Below, piece after piece: positions 47,220 to 56,986 of a stretch of DNA of 64,000 nucleotides. A program made the position numbers and the translations under genes. The DNA is taken from NCBI RefSeq assembly GCF_006402735.1, contig NZ_CP017174.1, forward strand, positions 5,932,001-5,996,000, in the 5' to 3' direction. The stretch comes from Myxococcus xanthus. GTDB lineage: Bacteria; Myxococcota; Myxococcia; Myxococcales; Myxococcaceae. Under the pieces are notes generated by a model. It saw only the letters and a list, made by a program, of their open reading frames with translations. It did no database searches and was not told the origin of the DNA. Position 1 is the first letter of the stretch. Every line of letters starts with the position of its first letter.

Positions 47220-49484
47220 ATGATCGCGAACGCCGCCTTGAAAGCCAACCAGGCTGAGTTCGAGTTCCAGGCAGGGTCCTTCACCGCCGGGGAGCTGGCC
47301 GTCCTTGGCTTTGAAGCCGAGGAGACGCTGTCCCAGCCCTATGCGGTGGAGGTGGCACTGGCCGCCCGGCCGGACGTGGACGTGGATGAGAAGGCGCTGC
47401 TGGGTCAGGACGCCCGGCTCACCGTCATGCTCGGAGACGGCACCGCGCGCTTCTTCCACGGCATCGTGTCGCGCATGTCTCGGTGGGATGAAGGCAGCGG
47501 CCCCGAGCGTCGCCGCTACCGCGCCACCGTGGTGCCGCGGCTGTGGACGCTCCGCCACCGCCGCAAGAGCCGCATCTACCAGGAGATGACCGTCCCGGAC
47601 ATCGTCCACAAGGTGCTGGACGAGGCCAAGGTGGAGCACCGGCTGGCGCTCACCGGCGAGTACCCCAAGCGCGACTACTGCGTGCAGTACCGCGAGTCCG
47701 ACCTCGACTTCGTGTCCCGCCTCCTGGAGGAAGAAGGCATCTTCTACTTCTTCGAGCACGGCGAGGACGCCCACATGATGGTGATTGGCGACGGCGCCTC
47801 CGCCAATCCCGCGATGCAGGGCGAATCCAAGCTCGTCTTCCGCGAGCGCAGCCAGATGGTCGCCTCGCAGGAGTACGTCCACGAGCTGGTCTCCCGCATG
47901 GAGGTGCAGCCCGGCGCCGTGGCCCTGCGCGACTACAACTTCCTGCGCCCCGCCCAGGACCTGGGCACCAGCTCCGAGGCGGAGAACGGAGAGGCCGCGC
48001 TCGAAATCTACGACTACCCCGGCCGCTATGAAGAGCCCGCGCCCGGCCGCAGCTTGGCGAAGGTGCGCCTGGAGGAGCTGCGCGCTCGGGCGGAGACGGT
48101 GACGGGCGCCAGCTACAGCCGCCGAATCTGCGTGGGCCACTCCTTCGAACTGGCGGAGCACCCGGACGAAGCCGCCAACCGCAAGTACCTGCCCGTCTCC
48201 GTGCGGCACCTGGGCCACCAGTCGGAGGCGCTGAGCATCGAGCAGGGCTCGCTGCGCAGCCGGGAGGACTACCGCAACGAGTTCCTCCTCCAGCCCGCGG
48301 AGGTGCCCTTCCGCCCGCCGCGCGTGACGCCCCGGCCGGTGATTCCCGGCGCGCAGACGGCCATCGTGGTGGGCCCCAGCGGTGAGGAGATCCACACCGA
48401 CGAGCACGGCCGCATCAAGGTCCAGTTCCACTGGGACCGCGAGGGCAAGAACAACGACAAAAGCTCCTGCTGGATTCGCGTCAGCCAGGCCTGGGCGGGC
48501 CCGGGCTGGGGCGCCCTGTACCTGCCGCGCATCGGCCATGAGGTCGTCGTCGAGTTCCTCGAGGGCGACCCGGACCGGCCCATCGTCACCGGCAGCGTCT
48601 ACAACGGGGCGAATCCGACGCCCATCGACCTGCCCGGCAACAAGACGCAGAGCACGCTGCGCTCCAGCTCCAGCCCCGGCGGCGCGGGCTCCAATGAGCT
48701 GCGCTTCGAGGACGCGGCCGGCAGCGAGCTCGTCTATCTGCACGCGCAGAAGGACTTCAACATCGTCGTGGAGAACGACAAGACGCAGGAGGTCCGCGGC
48801 AACGAGACGTTGCTGGTGCGCAAGGACCGCTCCCGCGTCATCGAGGGCAACCAGGCCCTGCTGGTGAAGAAGAACGACGACAGCACCGTCACCGGCAACC
48901 AGACGCTGGCCGTCACGCAGAACCGCTCCACCACCGTGGGCGGCAATCACACCGAAGCGGTGGCCGGGGACCAGTCCATCAGCGTCAGCGGCAACCAGGC
49001 CCTCACGGTGGCCATGGCCTCCGCGGAGACGGTGGCCCTGGGGAAGATGCTCAACGTGGGCGGCGCGCTCGCCGTCACCGTGGGCGCCGCCTTCAACGAA
49101 CTGGTGGGCGGCCTCAAGTCCGAACAGGTGGGCGGCGCCAAGGTGGAGGTCGTCGGCGCCAAGAAGTCCGAGACGGTCAAGGGCGCCCGCACGCTCCAGG
49201 TGGGCGGGGACCTCTCCGAAGAGGTGGGTAAGTCCCGCACGCTCAAGGTAGACAAGGACATGCTGGTCAGCGTGGCCGGCAAGGTGAACCACGCCGCCAA
49301 GGACGCCTACACACTGTCCGCCAAGGAAATCTCACTGGTTGCCCAGGAGCAGTTCACCCTCAAGGTCGGCTCCGCCACGCTCCAGGTGAAGAAGAACGGG
49401 GACGTGGTCATCAAGGGCGCCAAGATCGAGGTCACCGCGTCGGGCGACGTCGTCATCAAGGGCTCCAAGATTTCCGAGAACTAG
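47220..49484 (+). CDS. tssI: Type VI secretion tip protein VgrG (TssI)
   Basis: 754 residues. It fuses gp27-like domains (about 20-370; [28 protein letters not shown]) to a gp5-like OB domain (about 385-460; [41 protein letters not shown]) and a long needle of GNxTxxV-type repeats (about 530-660). The last 60 residues remain repeat-like and end KGSKISEN, so there is no obvious C-terminal effector domain. VgrG trimers tip the Hcp tube. It is the first gene of the operon, 230 bases from the divergent OmpA gene. Confidence 0.95.
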   Translation: MIANAALKANQAEFEFQAGSFTAGELAVLGFEAEETLSQPYAVEVALAARPDVDVDEKALLGQDARLTVMLGDGTARFFHGIVSRMSRWDEGSGPERRRYRATVVPRLWTLRHRRKSRIYQEMTVPDIVHKVLDEAKVEHRLALTGEYPKRDYCVQYRESDLDFVSRLLEEEGIFYFFEHGEDAHMMVIGDGASANPAMQGESKLVFRERSQMVASQEYVHELVSRMEVQPGAVALRDYNFLRPAQDLGTSSEAENGEAALEIYDYPGRYEEPAPGRSLAKVRLEELRARAETVTGASYSRRICVGHSFELAEHPDEAANRKYLPVSVRHLGHQSEALSIEQGSLRSREDYRNEFLLQPAEVPFRPPRVTPRPVIPGAQTAIVVGPSGEEIHTDEHGRIKVQFHWDREGKNNDKSSCWIRVSQAWAGPGWGALYLPRIGHEVVVEFLEGDPDRPIVTGSVYNGANPTPIDLPGNKTQSTLRSSSSPGGAGSNELRFEDAAGSELVYLHAQKDFNIVVENDKTQEVRGNETLLVRKDRSRVIEGNQALLVKKNDDSTVTGNQTLAVTQNRSTTVGGNHTEAVAGDQSISVSGNQALTVAMASAETVALGKMLNVGGALAVTVGAAFNELVGGLKSEQVGGAKVEVVGAKKSETVKGARTLQVGGDLSEEVGKSRTLKVDKDMLVSVAGKVNHAAKDAYTLSAKEISLVAQEQFTLKVGSATLQVKKNGDVVIKGAKIEVTASGDVVIKGSKISEN

Positions 49485-49592
49485 GAGCAAACAGGGAACC
49501 GCCATCTGGGGGGTGGCTTGAATCCTGTCCGTCCTGTCTGGCAGTTTACGCTTCGCACGGAAGTTGTAAGGACCCGTGCGCTCTTTCAAGGA

Positions 49593-50249
49593 ATGCGAAT
49601 CTTGGCGCTAGGACACACAGGCGCCGGTCGGGTGAAGCGTGCCGGCCGGAACCTTCGGTGGGGTGTGGTCATCGCGCTCGCGGCCGCCTTGAGCGGGAGC
49701 GCGGGCTGCGTAAAGCGTGTGCCCCAGGCGTGTGAGACGCCGCCGCCGTTCCAGGTGGTGGTGGATGCGTCGGAGCAGCTCAATCCTGACGCGCGCGGGC
49801 GCTCGCTGCCCACCGTGGTGCAGATTGTCCAGCTCAAGGACAGCGTCCGGCTGGAGCGCGCGGGCTTCAAGGACATGTGGGGCAAGCCGGAGGAGTTCCT
49901 CAAGGAGGACCTGCTCCAGGTGGCCGAGCTGGTGATTCCGCCCGGCCGCCAGGTGAAGCGCTGGGTGCAGCGTGATCCGAAGGCCCGCTTCGTCCTGGCC
50001 ATGGGGCACTTCCGGCAGCCACTGGGCTATTCGTGGCGGACGGTGGCGGCGCTCCCCGTGGTGGAGGAAGCGCGCTGCGTGGAGCGCCCCGCGGGTGACC
50101 AGGGCGACCCGAAGCCGGGAGACGAGGTCTTCCGCTACCGGCTGCAAGGCTATCAGATTGACCTGATGTTCCGGCCCATGACGCAGGCGCCGGAGCCTCG
50201 ACTCCAACCCCAAGCAGGCGACGGCGTGTCGCCGCGGAGAGGTGTATGA
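49593..50249 (+). CDS. tssJ: T6SS outer-membrane lipoprotein TssJ
   Basis: 218 residues from the ATG at 49593; a GTG at 49632 would give a shorter, more typical signal peptide and is equally possible. The signal RWGVVIALAAALSGSAGC ends in a lipobox Cys. The mature domain has QVVVDASEQLNPDARGRSLP, VVQIVQLKD and KEDLLQVAELVIPPG, matching the TssJ beta-sandwich, which binds TssM and joins the membrane complex to the outer membrane. A basic/Pro-rich tail follows. It slightly overlaps tssK (TGA/ATG). Confidence 0.88.
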   Translation: MRILALGHTGAGRVKRAGRNLRWGVVIALAAALSGSAGCVKRVPQACETPPPFQVVVDASEQLNPDARGRSLPTVVQIVQLKDSVRLERAGFKDMWGKPEEFLKEDLLQVAELVIPPGRQVKRWVQRDPKARFVLAMGHFRQPLGYSWRTVAALPVVEEARCVERPAGDQGDPKPGDEVFRYRLQGYQIDLMFRPMTQAPEPRLQPQAGDGVSPRRGV

Positions 50250-51613
50250 AGTCCGTGCAGCGAGTCGTGTGGTCGGAGGGCATGTTCATGAGCCCCCACC
50301 ACCTCCAGCAGCAGGACCTCTACCACGAGCAACTGCTGGATCAGCGGCTGGCCTCGCTCGAACCGTATCCCTGGGGCGTCGTGGCCCTGGAGTTCGACAT
50401 GGAGGCGCTGCGCGCCGGCCAGGTGCAGCTGACCCACTTCACCGGCATCCTCCCCGACGGGCTGCCGGTCTCCTTCGAGTCCGGAGACGCGGAGGCGCCG
50501 CCCGCGAGGCCCGCGGATGGCTACTTCCCGCCCGCCCAGCGCACCCTGGACGTGTACCTGGGCGTGCCGCGCGAGCGCAGCGGCGTGGAGAGCTTTGGCA
50601 GCGGGGAGCGGCTGGGCAGCAGCCCGCGCTACACGCCCGCTTCCCGCCCCGTCAGTGATTTGACGGCCTCCACCTCCATCTCGCAGGTGGCCTTCGGTCA
50701 GCGCAACGTGAGGCTGCTGTTCGGCACCGAGCCGCGCGACGACTTCGAGTCCATCAAGCTGTGCGAGCTGTCCCGCGACCGCTCCGGCAACCTGACGCTG
50801 GTGGAGTCCTTCATCCCGCCGTGCCTGCGCATCGACGCGTCCCCGTTCATCATGAACGAGCTGCGGACGATGTTGCGGCTGCTGGTGTCCAAGCAGCGGC
50901 AGCTGTCCTCGCGGCGGCGGCACCGGGACGCCTCGGCGCTGGAGTTCACCGCGGGCGACGTGACGCTCTTCCTGGAGCTCAACGCGCTCAACGGCACCAT
51001 CCCCTTCCTCCAGCACGCGCTGGACGCGGGCAACCTGCGGCCCAGGGACTTGTACCTGGCGCTGGCGCAGTGCGCGGGGCAATTGTGCACCTTCTCCGTC
51101 AGCGCGGACCCGTCCACGCTGCCCACCTTCCAGTTCACCAACCTGCGCGCCACCTTCGAGGAGCTGTTCCGCCGCCTCTCCGAGCTGATGCGCTCGGTGG
51201 CGCTTGAGCAGTGCCTGTCGGTGGACCTGACGGCGGGCGCAGACGGCATGTTCCGCGGCCGGCTGGAGGACGACCGGCTGGAGCGCTGCGGCCACTTCAT
51301 CCTCGCGGTGCGCAGCGAGCTGCCAGAGCGGGTGGTGGCCGAGCAGCTTCCCAAGCTGTCGAAGGTGGCCGCCTGGGAGGACATCCGCGCGCTGGTGCAG
51401 GCCGCCGCGCCCGGCGTGCCGCTGGCGGTGACGTACCGGCCGCCGCCCGAAGTTCCCGTGCAGCCGGGCACCGTCTACTTCAGCCTCTCCATGAATGACG
51501 GCTACTGGAGGAACGTGATGCGGGACCGCAACCTCGCCATCTACCTCCCGCAGCCGTTCGACGCGAGCCGAACGACCGTGGAACTGCTCGCGGTTCCCAC
51601 CGCCAATCGCTGA
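50246..51613 (+). CDS. tssK: T6SS baseplate subunit TssK
   Basis: 455 residues, usual size. The N-terminus VQRVVWSEGMFMSPHHLQQQ is the conserved TssK opening; FIPPCLRIDASPFI and VTYRPPPEVPVQPGTVYFSL near the end are also characteristic. TssK links the baseplate (TssF/G/E) to the TssL-TssM membrane complex. The ATG overlaps the tssJ stop by four bases. Confidence 0.94.
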   Translation: MKSVQRVVWSEGMFMSPHHLQQQDLYHEQLLDQRLASLEPYPWGVVALEFDMEALRAGQVQLTHFTGILPDGLPVSFESGDAEAPPARPADGYFPPAQRTLDVYLGVPRERSGVESFGSGERLGSSPRYTPASRPVSDLTASTSISQVAFGQRNVRLLFGTEPRDDFESIKLCELSRDRSGNLTLVESFIPPCLRIDASPFIMNELRTMLRLLVSKQRQLSSRRRHRDASALEFTAGDVTLFLELNALNGTIPFLQHALDAGNLRPRDLYLALAQCAGQLCTFSVSADPSTLPTFQFTNLRATFEELFRRLSELMRSVALEQCLSVDLTAGADGMFRGRLEDDRLERCGHFILAVRSELPERVVAEQLPKLSKVAAWEDIRALVQAAAPGVPLAVTYRPPPEVPVQPGTVYFSLSMNDGYWRNVMRDRNLAIYLPQPFDASRTTVELLAVPTANR

Positions 51614-51628
51614 CGCCCCGAGCCGCCC

Positions 51629-52345
51629 ATGGACCGAGTCACCGAAGCCACGAAGGATTGTTTCGACGCCGCCATCCAGCTGCGCGGCTCCGAAGCCTCG
51701 GCGGTGCCCCCGCCCGAGACGCTGCACCACCGCCTGCGCGGCGTGGTGGACGAGACGCTGCGCCGCGCCGCCGTGCTGGGCTTCAGCCATCAGGATGCCC
51801 AGGACATGGCCTACGCGCTGGTGGCGCTCATCGACGAGGTCGTCCTGGGCCGCCCGGAGGAGTACCGACAGCTCTGGATGCCCCTCCAGCTCCACTACTT
51901 CAACGAGAACGTCGCCGGTGACGGCTTCTTCGCGCGCCTCAACACCGTGCGAAAGGACCCGCACCGGCATGAGGTGCTGCAGGTCTACTACCTGTGCATG
52001 CTCTTCGGCTTCCAGGGCCGCTACCGCATCCGCGGCGGCGAGCTGGAGCTGATGACGCTCATCGACACGGTGCAGAAGGACCTGGAGCGCGCACGGCCCT
52101 TCGACTTCGACGTGCTGTCGCCGCACGGGGACCGGCCCACCGAATCGCTGCTCTCCAAGCGCAAGAAGGCGTCGATGGTGGGCATCTCCGCCGGGGCCCT
52201 CGCGGTGGCCGTCCTGTTCTACGGCGTGCTGCAGTTCTTCCTCAACGACAAGGTCGGTGAGCTGAGAAGCCGCATCGAGGTCCACGCGGCCCGCAACACG
52301 GCGACGAGCGCCAGCCAGACCCAGGCAGCGGGGGGGGCGCAGTGA
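51629..52345 (+). CDS. tssL: T6SS inner-membrane protein TssL (DotU family)
   Basis: 238 residues. The cytoplasmic helical domain contains AYALVALIDEVVLGRPEEYR, LHYFNENVAGDGFFARL and YYLCMLFGFQGRYRIRGGE, the DotU signature. One membrane helix is near the C-terminus (ASMVGISAGALAVAVLFYGV). There is no OmpA-like peptidoglycan domain, so anchoring, if needed, must come from another protein. It lies 15 bases after tssK and overlaps tssM. Confidence 0.93.
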   Translation: MDRVTEATKDCFDAAIQLRGSEASAVPPPETLHHRLRGVVDETLRRAAVLGFSHQDAQDMAYALVALIDEVVLGRPEEYRQLWMPLQLHYFNENVAGDGFFARLNTVRKDPHRHEVLQVYYLCMLFGFQGRYRIRGGELELMTLIDTVQKDLERARPFDFDVLSPHGDRPTESLLSKRKKASMVGISAGALAVAVLFYGVLQFFLNDKVGELRSRIEVHAARNTATSASQTQAAGGAQ

Positions 52346-55300
52346 TGGCGTACCTGCTACCGCTGTTGGGCATCGGCGCGCCGATGTTCGCCCTGATGAC
52401 CTACCTGGGCTTCTCCATGCAGCAGGCGGCCATCATCGCCGCGCTCGCGGGCATGCTGGCCGCCGGCGTGGTGTGGCTGGTCAAGCGCATCCGCGCGCGC
52501 GCCGCGGCCAAGAAGCTGGAGGGCGCGCTGGCGGCGCAGGCGGATGAGCAGGCCACCACCGTGCGGCCGGACCTGCAGCCCGAAATCAAGGCCATGCAGT
52601 CGGAGTTCACCAAGGCGGTGGAGGCGCTCAAGGCCTCCAAGCTGGCGCGCGGTGGCAAGGACGCGCTGGCGGTGCTGCCCTGGTACCTCATCGTCGGTCC
52701 TCCGGGCGCCGGCAAGAGCACCGCGCTCCGCAACTCCGGGCTGAAGTTCCCCTACCTCTCCGCGCGCGGCGGCGTGCGCGGCGTGGGCGGCACGCGCAAC
52801 TGCGACTGGTGGCTGACCAACGAGGCCGTGCTGCTGGACACGGCCGGCCGCTACACCAGCACCGAGGAGGACCGGCCGGAGTGGCTGGCCTTCCTGGACA
52901 CGGTGGCGAAGCACCGCCCCAGCCGTCCCATCAACGGCCTCATCGTGGCCATCAGCGTCAGCGAGCTGCTGAACGCGGACCCGCAGGCCGTGGGGGAGAT
53001 GGGGCAGACAATCCGCGAGCGCCTGGATGAAATCACGACCCGGCTGAAGATGCTGGTGCCGGTGTACGTGATGATCACCAAGTGCGACCTGCTGCCCGGC
53101 TTCGTGGAGATGTTCTCCGACCTGTCGCGCGTGGAGCGCGGGCAGATCTGGGGCTTCACTGTGCCGCTGGAGCAGCAGCGCGAGGCGAGCACGGACCTGT
53201 TCCGCGAGCGCTTCGACCAGATGCTCTCCGTGCTGGAGCAGCGCTCGCTGCGCCGGCTGGGCCAGGAGCGCCGGCTGGAGACGCGCGAGAAGATCTACGG
53301 CTTCCCGCAGAAGTTCGACGCGCTCCGGAAGAACCTGGCGGAGTTCCTCCAGCCGCTCTTCCTGGAGAACGTGTTCCAGGACACGCCCGTCTTCCGCGGC
53401 CTGTACTTCAACAGTGGCACGCAGGAGCTGCGCCCGGTGGACAAGGTGTCCCCGTCCGCGGCGGAGATCTTCGGCAGCACCAACGGCCGGGCGCAGACGG
53501 ATGGCGCCACGGACGGCCGCAGCTACTTCCTCTGGGACGTCTTCACCAAGGTGATGTTCCAGGACCAGCAGGTGGCGGTGCGCAGCTCGCTGGAGGAAGC
53601 GCGGGTGCGCCGCCAGCGGATGATTCTGGCCAGCGCGGCCTCCGCCGCCACGGTGCTGCTGCTGTCGCTGCCCACGGTGTCCTTCTTCAAGAACCGCAAC
53701 ATGGCGGAGGCCGTCACCGAGGCCATCACCAGTGTGAATCTGGACCCACGTGACGACATCCGGCGCGTCGAGGACCTGATTCCGCTGCGAAACCGGCTCC
53801 AGGAGCTGACGGAGTACGAGGAAAGCAGCGCGCCCGTGTTCATGCGCTTTGGCCTCTACCAGGGCCAGAAGCTGCTGCCGCAGGCGCGCCAGTTCTACAA
53901 CGCGGCGCTGCGCCGGGTGCTGCTCGGCAAGCAGTTCGAGCTCATCCAGCAGCGCCTGGACAGCTTCGGGAAGAACCCGGACCTGCTGACGGTGCGCAGC
54001 GACGAGGACTACAGCAAGCACTTCGACGCGTACCGCCAGTACTTCGACGACTTGAAGATGTACCTGCTGGTGACGACGCCCCGCGACCCGCGCGAGCCGG
54101 AGCTGGACGAGCTGCAGCGCAAGTGGCTCCAGGACGAAATCGTCAAGCACTGGAAGCGCGTGCGGGGCGACGCGGTGGACGAGCGGGCCGTGGCGAACCA
54201 CGCGGAGACGTTCCTGCTGATGCTCGCCAATGAGCAGATGCTCCCCGAGGAGCAGAAGCCGGCGCGCGAGCAGCGCATCGCCTTCGGCCGCGTCACCGGC
54301 GTAGTGCAGTCGGCGCGCCGCTCGCTCAACAACGTGCCCCTGGTGCGACTGGAGCTGGCGCAGCTGGTGGCCAACATGAGCGGCGCGTACCCGGACGTGA
54401 CGCTGGAGCAGCTCGTGGGCTCGGTGCCGCAGATGAACGCCACCTCGCGCGTGCGAGGCGCCTTCACGCGCAAGGCCTACGACGACGTCATCCGCGAGCG
54501 GCTGGACCTGGCCTTCCAGGACCAGCAGTCGTGGGTGCTGGACCGCGATGAGAAGGTGGACACGGTGAGCTCGCGGCGCGAGCTGCGCACCCGCTACTTC
54601 GAGGCCTACACCCAGGAGTGGAAGGACTTCCTCGGCTCCATCCGCGTGCAGGCGCCGGAGAACCTGACGCAGATGGAGAGCCTGCTGACGAACCTGACGC
54701 GCGGCAAGCCCAAGCCCTATGGGCGGCTGTTCCGCGCGCTCACGTACAACGTGGTGCTCGACAAGCGCGACACCAAGGCGGCGGAGGCCGACACGGGCTT
54801 CCTGGCCAAGGCGGGGAAGCTGTTCGGCTCGGAGTCTGGGAAGGACGTGCCGAAGAAGCGCGAGCTGCTGAACGCCAACTCACCTTCCGGCGCCCAGGAA
54901 GTCACGGCCCGCGACCTGGAGCGCGAGTTCGCCTCGCTCATCCGCTTCGCCACGGAGGCCTCCAAGACGGAGGACGGCGAGGAGTCCCTGACGGCGCTGG
55001 ATTCGTACGAGGACCAGCTGGCCACCGTCCAGACGACGCTGCTGGCGGTGAAGGACAAGCCGGCCGAGTCCGGCCTGCTGCTGGACAAGATTGAGTCCAC
55101 CCGCAACAACGTGGAGATGATGGTCCGCAAGCAGACGGACAACGTCGCAATCTTCGAGCGGCTGCTGCTGCCGCCCTTCCAGGAGATGCGCTCGGTGGTG
55201 TTCGTAGGCGTGGCCTGCAACAAGAGCAAGCTGTGGCAGGACCAGGTGGTGATGGCCTGGGGCAGCGCCTTCAAGGGGAAGTACCCGTTCGACCGCGCGT

Positions 55301-56037
55301 CGCAGGCGGACGCGCCGCTGCCCGAGGTCGCGGAGTTCCTGCGTCCCGAAGGCGGACTGGTGCGCAAGTTCGTCAAGGAGCAGCTCCTGGAGGACGTGGT
55401 GGCCACCGGACGCCGGTGGGAGTTCACCTCGTCAGGCGGGGTCATGTACCGGCCTGACCTGCTCGGCTTCCTGGAGAAGACGGGCGCGCTCTCCACCACG
55501 CTCTTCCCTGGCGGCGACACGGTGGACCCGCTGGTCCGCTTCCAGGTGCGCCTGCGCCCGGGCGTCTCCGCGGACGGCATGGCGTCGCAGATTTCATCCA
55601 TCACCCTGACACTCGACGGTACGGACGAGACGTACCGCAACGGCCCGGACACGGTGTGGAAGCCGATGATCTGGCCCGGTCAGGCCGGCAAGCTCGGCGC
55701 CCGCATCACCGTGCAGAGCGCGGATGGCTCCACGGAGACGACGCTGGAGGCCGAGGGTGACTGGGGCCTGTTCCGCCTGCTGGAGCGCGTCAAGCGCATC
55801 GAGCCCAGCGCGGACGGCCGCTACTTCACCGCGACGTGGGAAATCGAGGAGATGAACGGCGCGCTGGTCTCCATCGACTTCCGTCCGGAGCGCACCGCCA
55901 ACCCGTTCTTCGGGATGTCGGGCAACACGTCCAAGCTGCTGGCCATCTTCCGGGACCCGGGGCTGCAGCCACCGACGAGCATCGCGCGCAAGGGCGAGTG
56001 CGCGCCGCAGGCCATCGCGGCGGATGGAGTTCACTGA
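52345..56037 (+). CDS. tssM: T6SS membrane-complex ATPase-like protein TssM (IcmF)
   Basis: 1230 residues from the ATG within TGATG at the tssL stop; a GTG one codon earlier is an alternative. Two N-terminal helices (about 3-45) precede a cytoplasmic NTPase domain with intact Walker A GPPGAGKST (near 118-126) and Walker B-like VLLDTAGRY (near 163-171). A third helix lies near 425-445 (ASAASAATVLLLSLPTVSFF). The large periplasmic part (450 onward) contacts TssJ. An intact Walker A is not universal in TssM, so it may hydrolyse ATP. Confidence 0.95.
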   Translation: MAYLLPLLGIGAPMFALMTYLGFSMQQAAIIAALAGMLAAGVVWLVKRIRARAAAKKLEGALAAQADEQATTVRPDLQPEIKAMQSEFTKAVEALKASKLARGGKDALAVLPWYLIVGPPGAGKSTALRNSGLKFPYLSARGGVRGVGGTRNCDWWLTNEAVLLDTAGRYTSTEEDRPEWLAFLDTVAKHRPSRPINGLIVAISVSELLNADPQAVGEMGQTIRERLDEITTRLKMLVPVYVMITKCDLLPGFVEMFSDLSRVERGQIWGFTVPLEQQREASTDLFRERFDQMLSVLEQRSLRRLGQERRLETREKIYGFPQKFDALRKNLAEFLQPLFLENVFQDTPVFRGLYFNSGTQELRPVDKVSPSAAEIFGSTNGRAQTDGATDGRSYFLWDVFTKVMFQDQQVAVRSSLEEARVRRQRMILASAASAATVLLLSLPTVSFFKNRNMAEAVTEAITSVNLDPRDDIRRVEDLIPLRNRLQELTEYEESSAPVFMRFGLYQGQKLLPQARQFYNAALRRVLLGKQFELIQQRLDSFGKNPDLLTVRSDEDYSKHFDAYRQYFDDLKMYLLVTTPRDPREPELDELQRKWLQDEIVKHWKRVRGDAVDERAVANHAETFLLMLANEQMLPEEQKPAREQRIAFGRVTGVVQSARRSLNNVPLVRLELAQLVANMSGAYPDVTLEQLVGSVPQMNATSRVRGAFTRKAYDDVIRERLDLAFQDQQSWVLDRDEKVDTVSSRRELRTRYFEAYTQEWKDFLGSIRVQAPENLTQMESLLTNLTRGKPKPYGRLFRALTYNVVLDKRDTKAAEADTGFLAKAGKLFGSESGKDVPKKRELLNANSPSGAQEVTARDLEREFASLIRFATEASKTEDGEESLTALDSYEDQLATVQTTLLAVKDKPAESGLLLDKIESTRNNVEMMVRKQTDNVAIFERLLLPPFQEMRSVVFVGVACNKSKLWQDQVVMAWGSAFKGKYPFDRASQADAPLPEVAEFLRPEGGLVRKFVKEQLLEDVVATGRRWEFTSSGGVMYRPDLLGFLEKTGALSTTLFPGGDTVDPLVRFQVRLRPGVSADGMASQISSITLTLDGTDETYRNGPDTVWKPMIWPGQAGKLGARITVQSADGSTETTLEAEGDWGLFRLLERVKRIEPSADGRYFTATWEIEEMNGALVSIDFRPERTANPFFGMSGNTSKLLAIFRDPGLQPPTSIARKGECAPQAIAADGVH

Positions 56038-56038
56038 C

Positions 56039-56971
56039 ATGGCAGTGCAGTCGCCGCGCATCGGCCTGCTGGGCAAGACGCCCCGACAGGCCGAGTTCAT
56101 CCGCCACAACGCGGCCACCCCGCTGGCCCTCCAGCTCTACGGCTGGATGGAAGCGGGCGTGGAGCGTTCGCGAAGAGCCCGGGTGGACCTGCCCGCCGAG
56201 CCCGTCTGTTTCGTCTTCACCGCGCCCGGCCAGAAGCAGGCGCTGGTGGGGCTGATGGCGCCCAGCCAGGACAGCGTGGGCCGGACATTCCCCCTGGCTG
56301 TCTTCACCGAGGTGTCCTCGGCGGAGACGGCCTCGCGGCTCGCGTTGACACCAGAGGCGTACCAGCCCTTCCTGCGCGCCGCCGGTGCGCTGGCCCAGTC
56401 CGCCGCGGAGCTGGAGGTGCCACAGCTGCTGGAGCGCGTGGCGGCGCTGCCCCTGCCGGGGCCGGGGGACTACAGCCTCGCGAAGCGGCTGCTCAACGCC
56501 GTGCTGGCGGACCACCACACCGTGGACCTGCTGGGCCCGGTGGTGGAGGGCACGCCGGAAGGTGGGCGTTACTACGCGCTGCACACCTTCCTCACCGCGT
56601 GCGCGGGCGAGCGCGGAAGGGAGCAGTCACCGGCTGGCGTCACCCTGGACTGTCCGCTGTCCACGCGCGTGGGGCCAGTGGCCTGGCTGGAGCTGTCCTC
56701 GCGGCTGCTCAAGTGGACGCACCAGCCGCCGGCCTTCTTCTGGTCCGAGGGCGAGAAGCCCCGGCTGCTCATCAGCCTGGGAGCGGCCTCCCCTGCGCTC
56801 TTCCTCGCGCTGGCCCAGCCCAGCCGTCCGGGCGCCCAGGTGTGGCCGCTGCGCACCGAGCGCCCCGCCGCCATCGACAACGCGCGCAAGGGCCTCACGG
56901 CCTCGGCGCGACAGGTCATCGACGCGCCATCCACCACCCTGGAACAGCTGTTGCAGACGCTTTCACGCTGA
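56039..56971 (+). CDS. tagF: T6SS-associated protein TagF
   Basis: 310 residues from MAVQSPRIGLLG; earlier in-frame codons lie inside tssM. The TagF signature GLLGKTPRQAEFIRHNA starts the protein, and the rest shows GLMAPSQDSVGRTFPLAVF, as in DUF2094 proteins. In Pseudomonas TagF is a post-translational repressor of T6SS assembly acting through the Fha pathway. No Fha, PpkA or PppA gene is seen in this window. Confidence 0.88.
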   Translation: MAVQSPRIGLLGKTPRQAEFIRHNAATPLALQLYGWMEAGVERSRRARVDLPAEPVCFVFTAPGQKQALVGLMAPSQDSVGRTFPLAVFTEVSSAETASRLALTPEAYQPFLRAAGALAQSAAELEVPQLLERVAALPLPGPGDYSLAKRLLNAVLADHHTVDLLGPVVEGTPEGGRYYALHTFLTACAGERGREQSPAGVTLDCPLSTRVGPVAWLELSSRLLKWTHQPPAFFWSEGEKPRLLISLGAASPALFLALAQPSRPGAQVWPLRTERPAAIDNARKGLTASARQVIDAPSTTLEQLLQTLSR

Positions 56972-56986
56972 AGCCCCGCCACGCCT

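Noticed and set aside
47187..49292. Minus-strand frame of about 700 codons opposite vgrG
   Set aside because: The plus-strand VgrG is unmistakable; the antisense frame has only low-complexity His/Gly/Val sequence.
52357..54201. Minus-strand frame of about 614 codons opposite tssM
   Set aside because: Shadow of tssM; no signal, domain or ribosome site.
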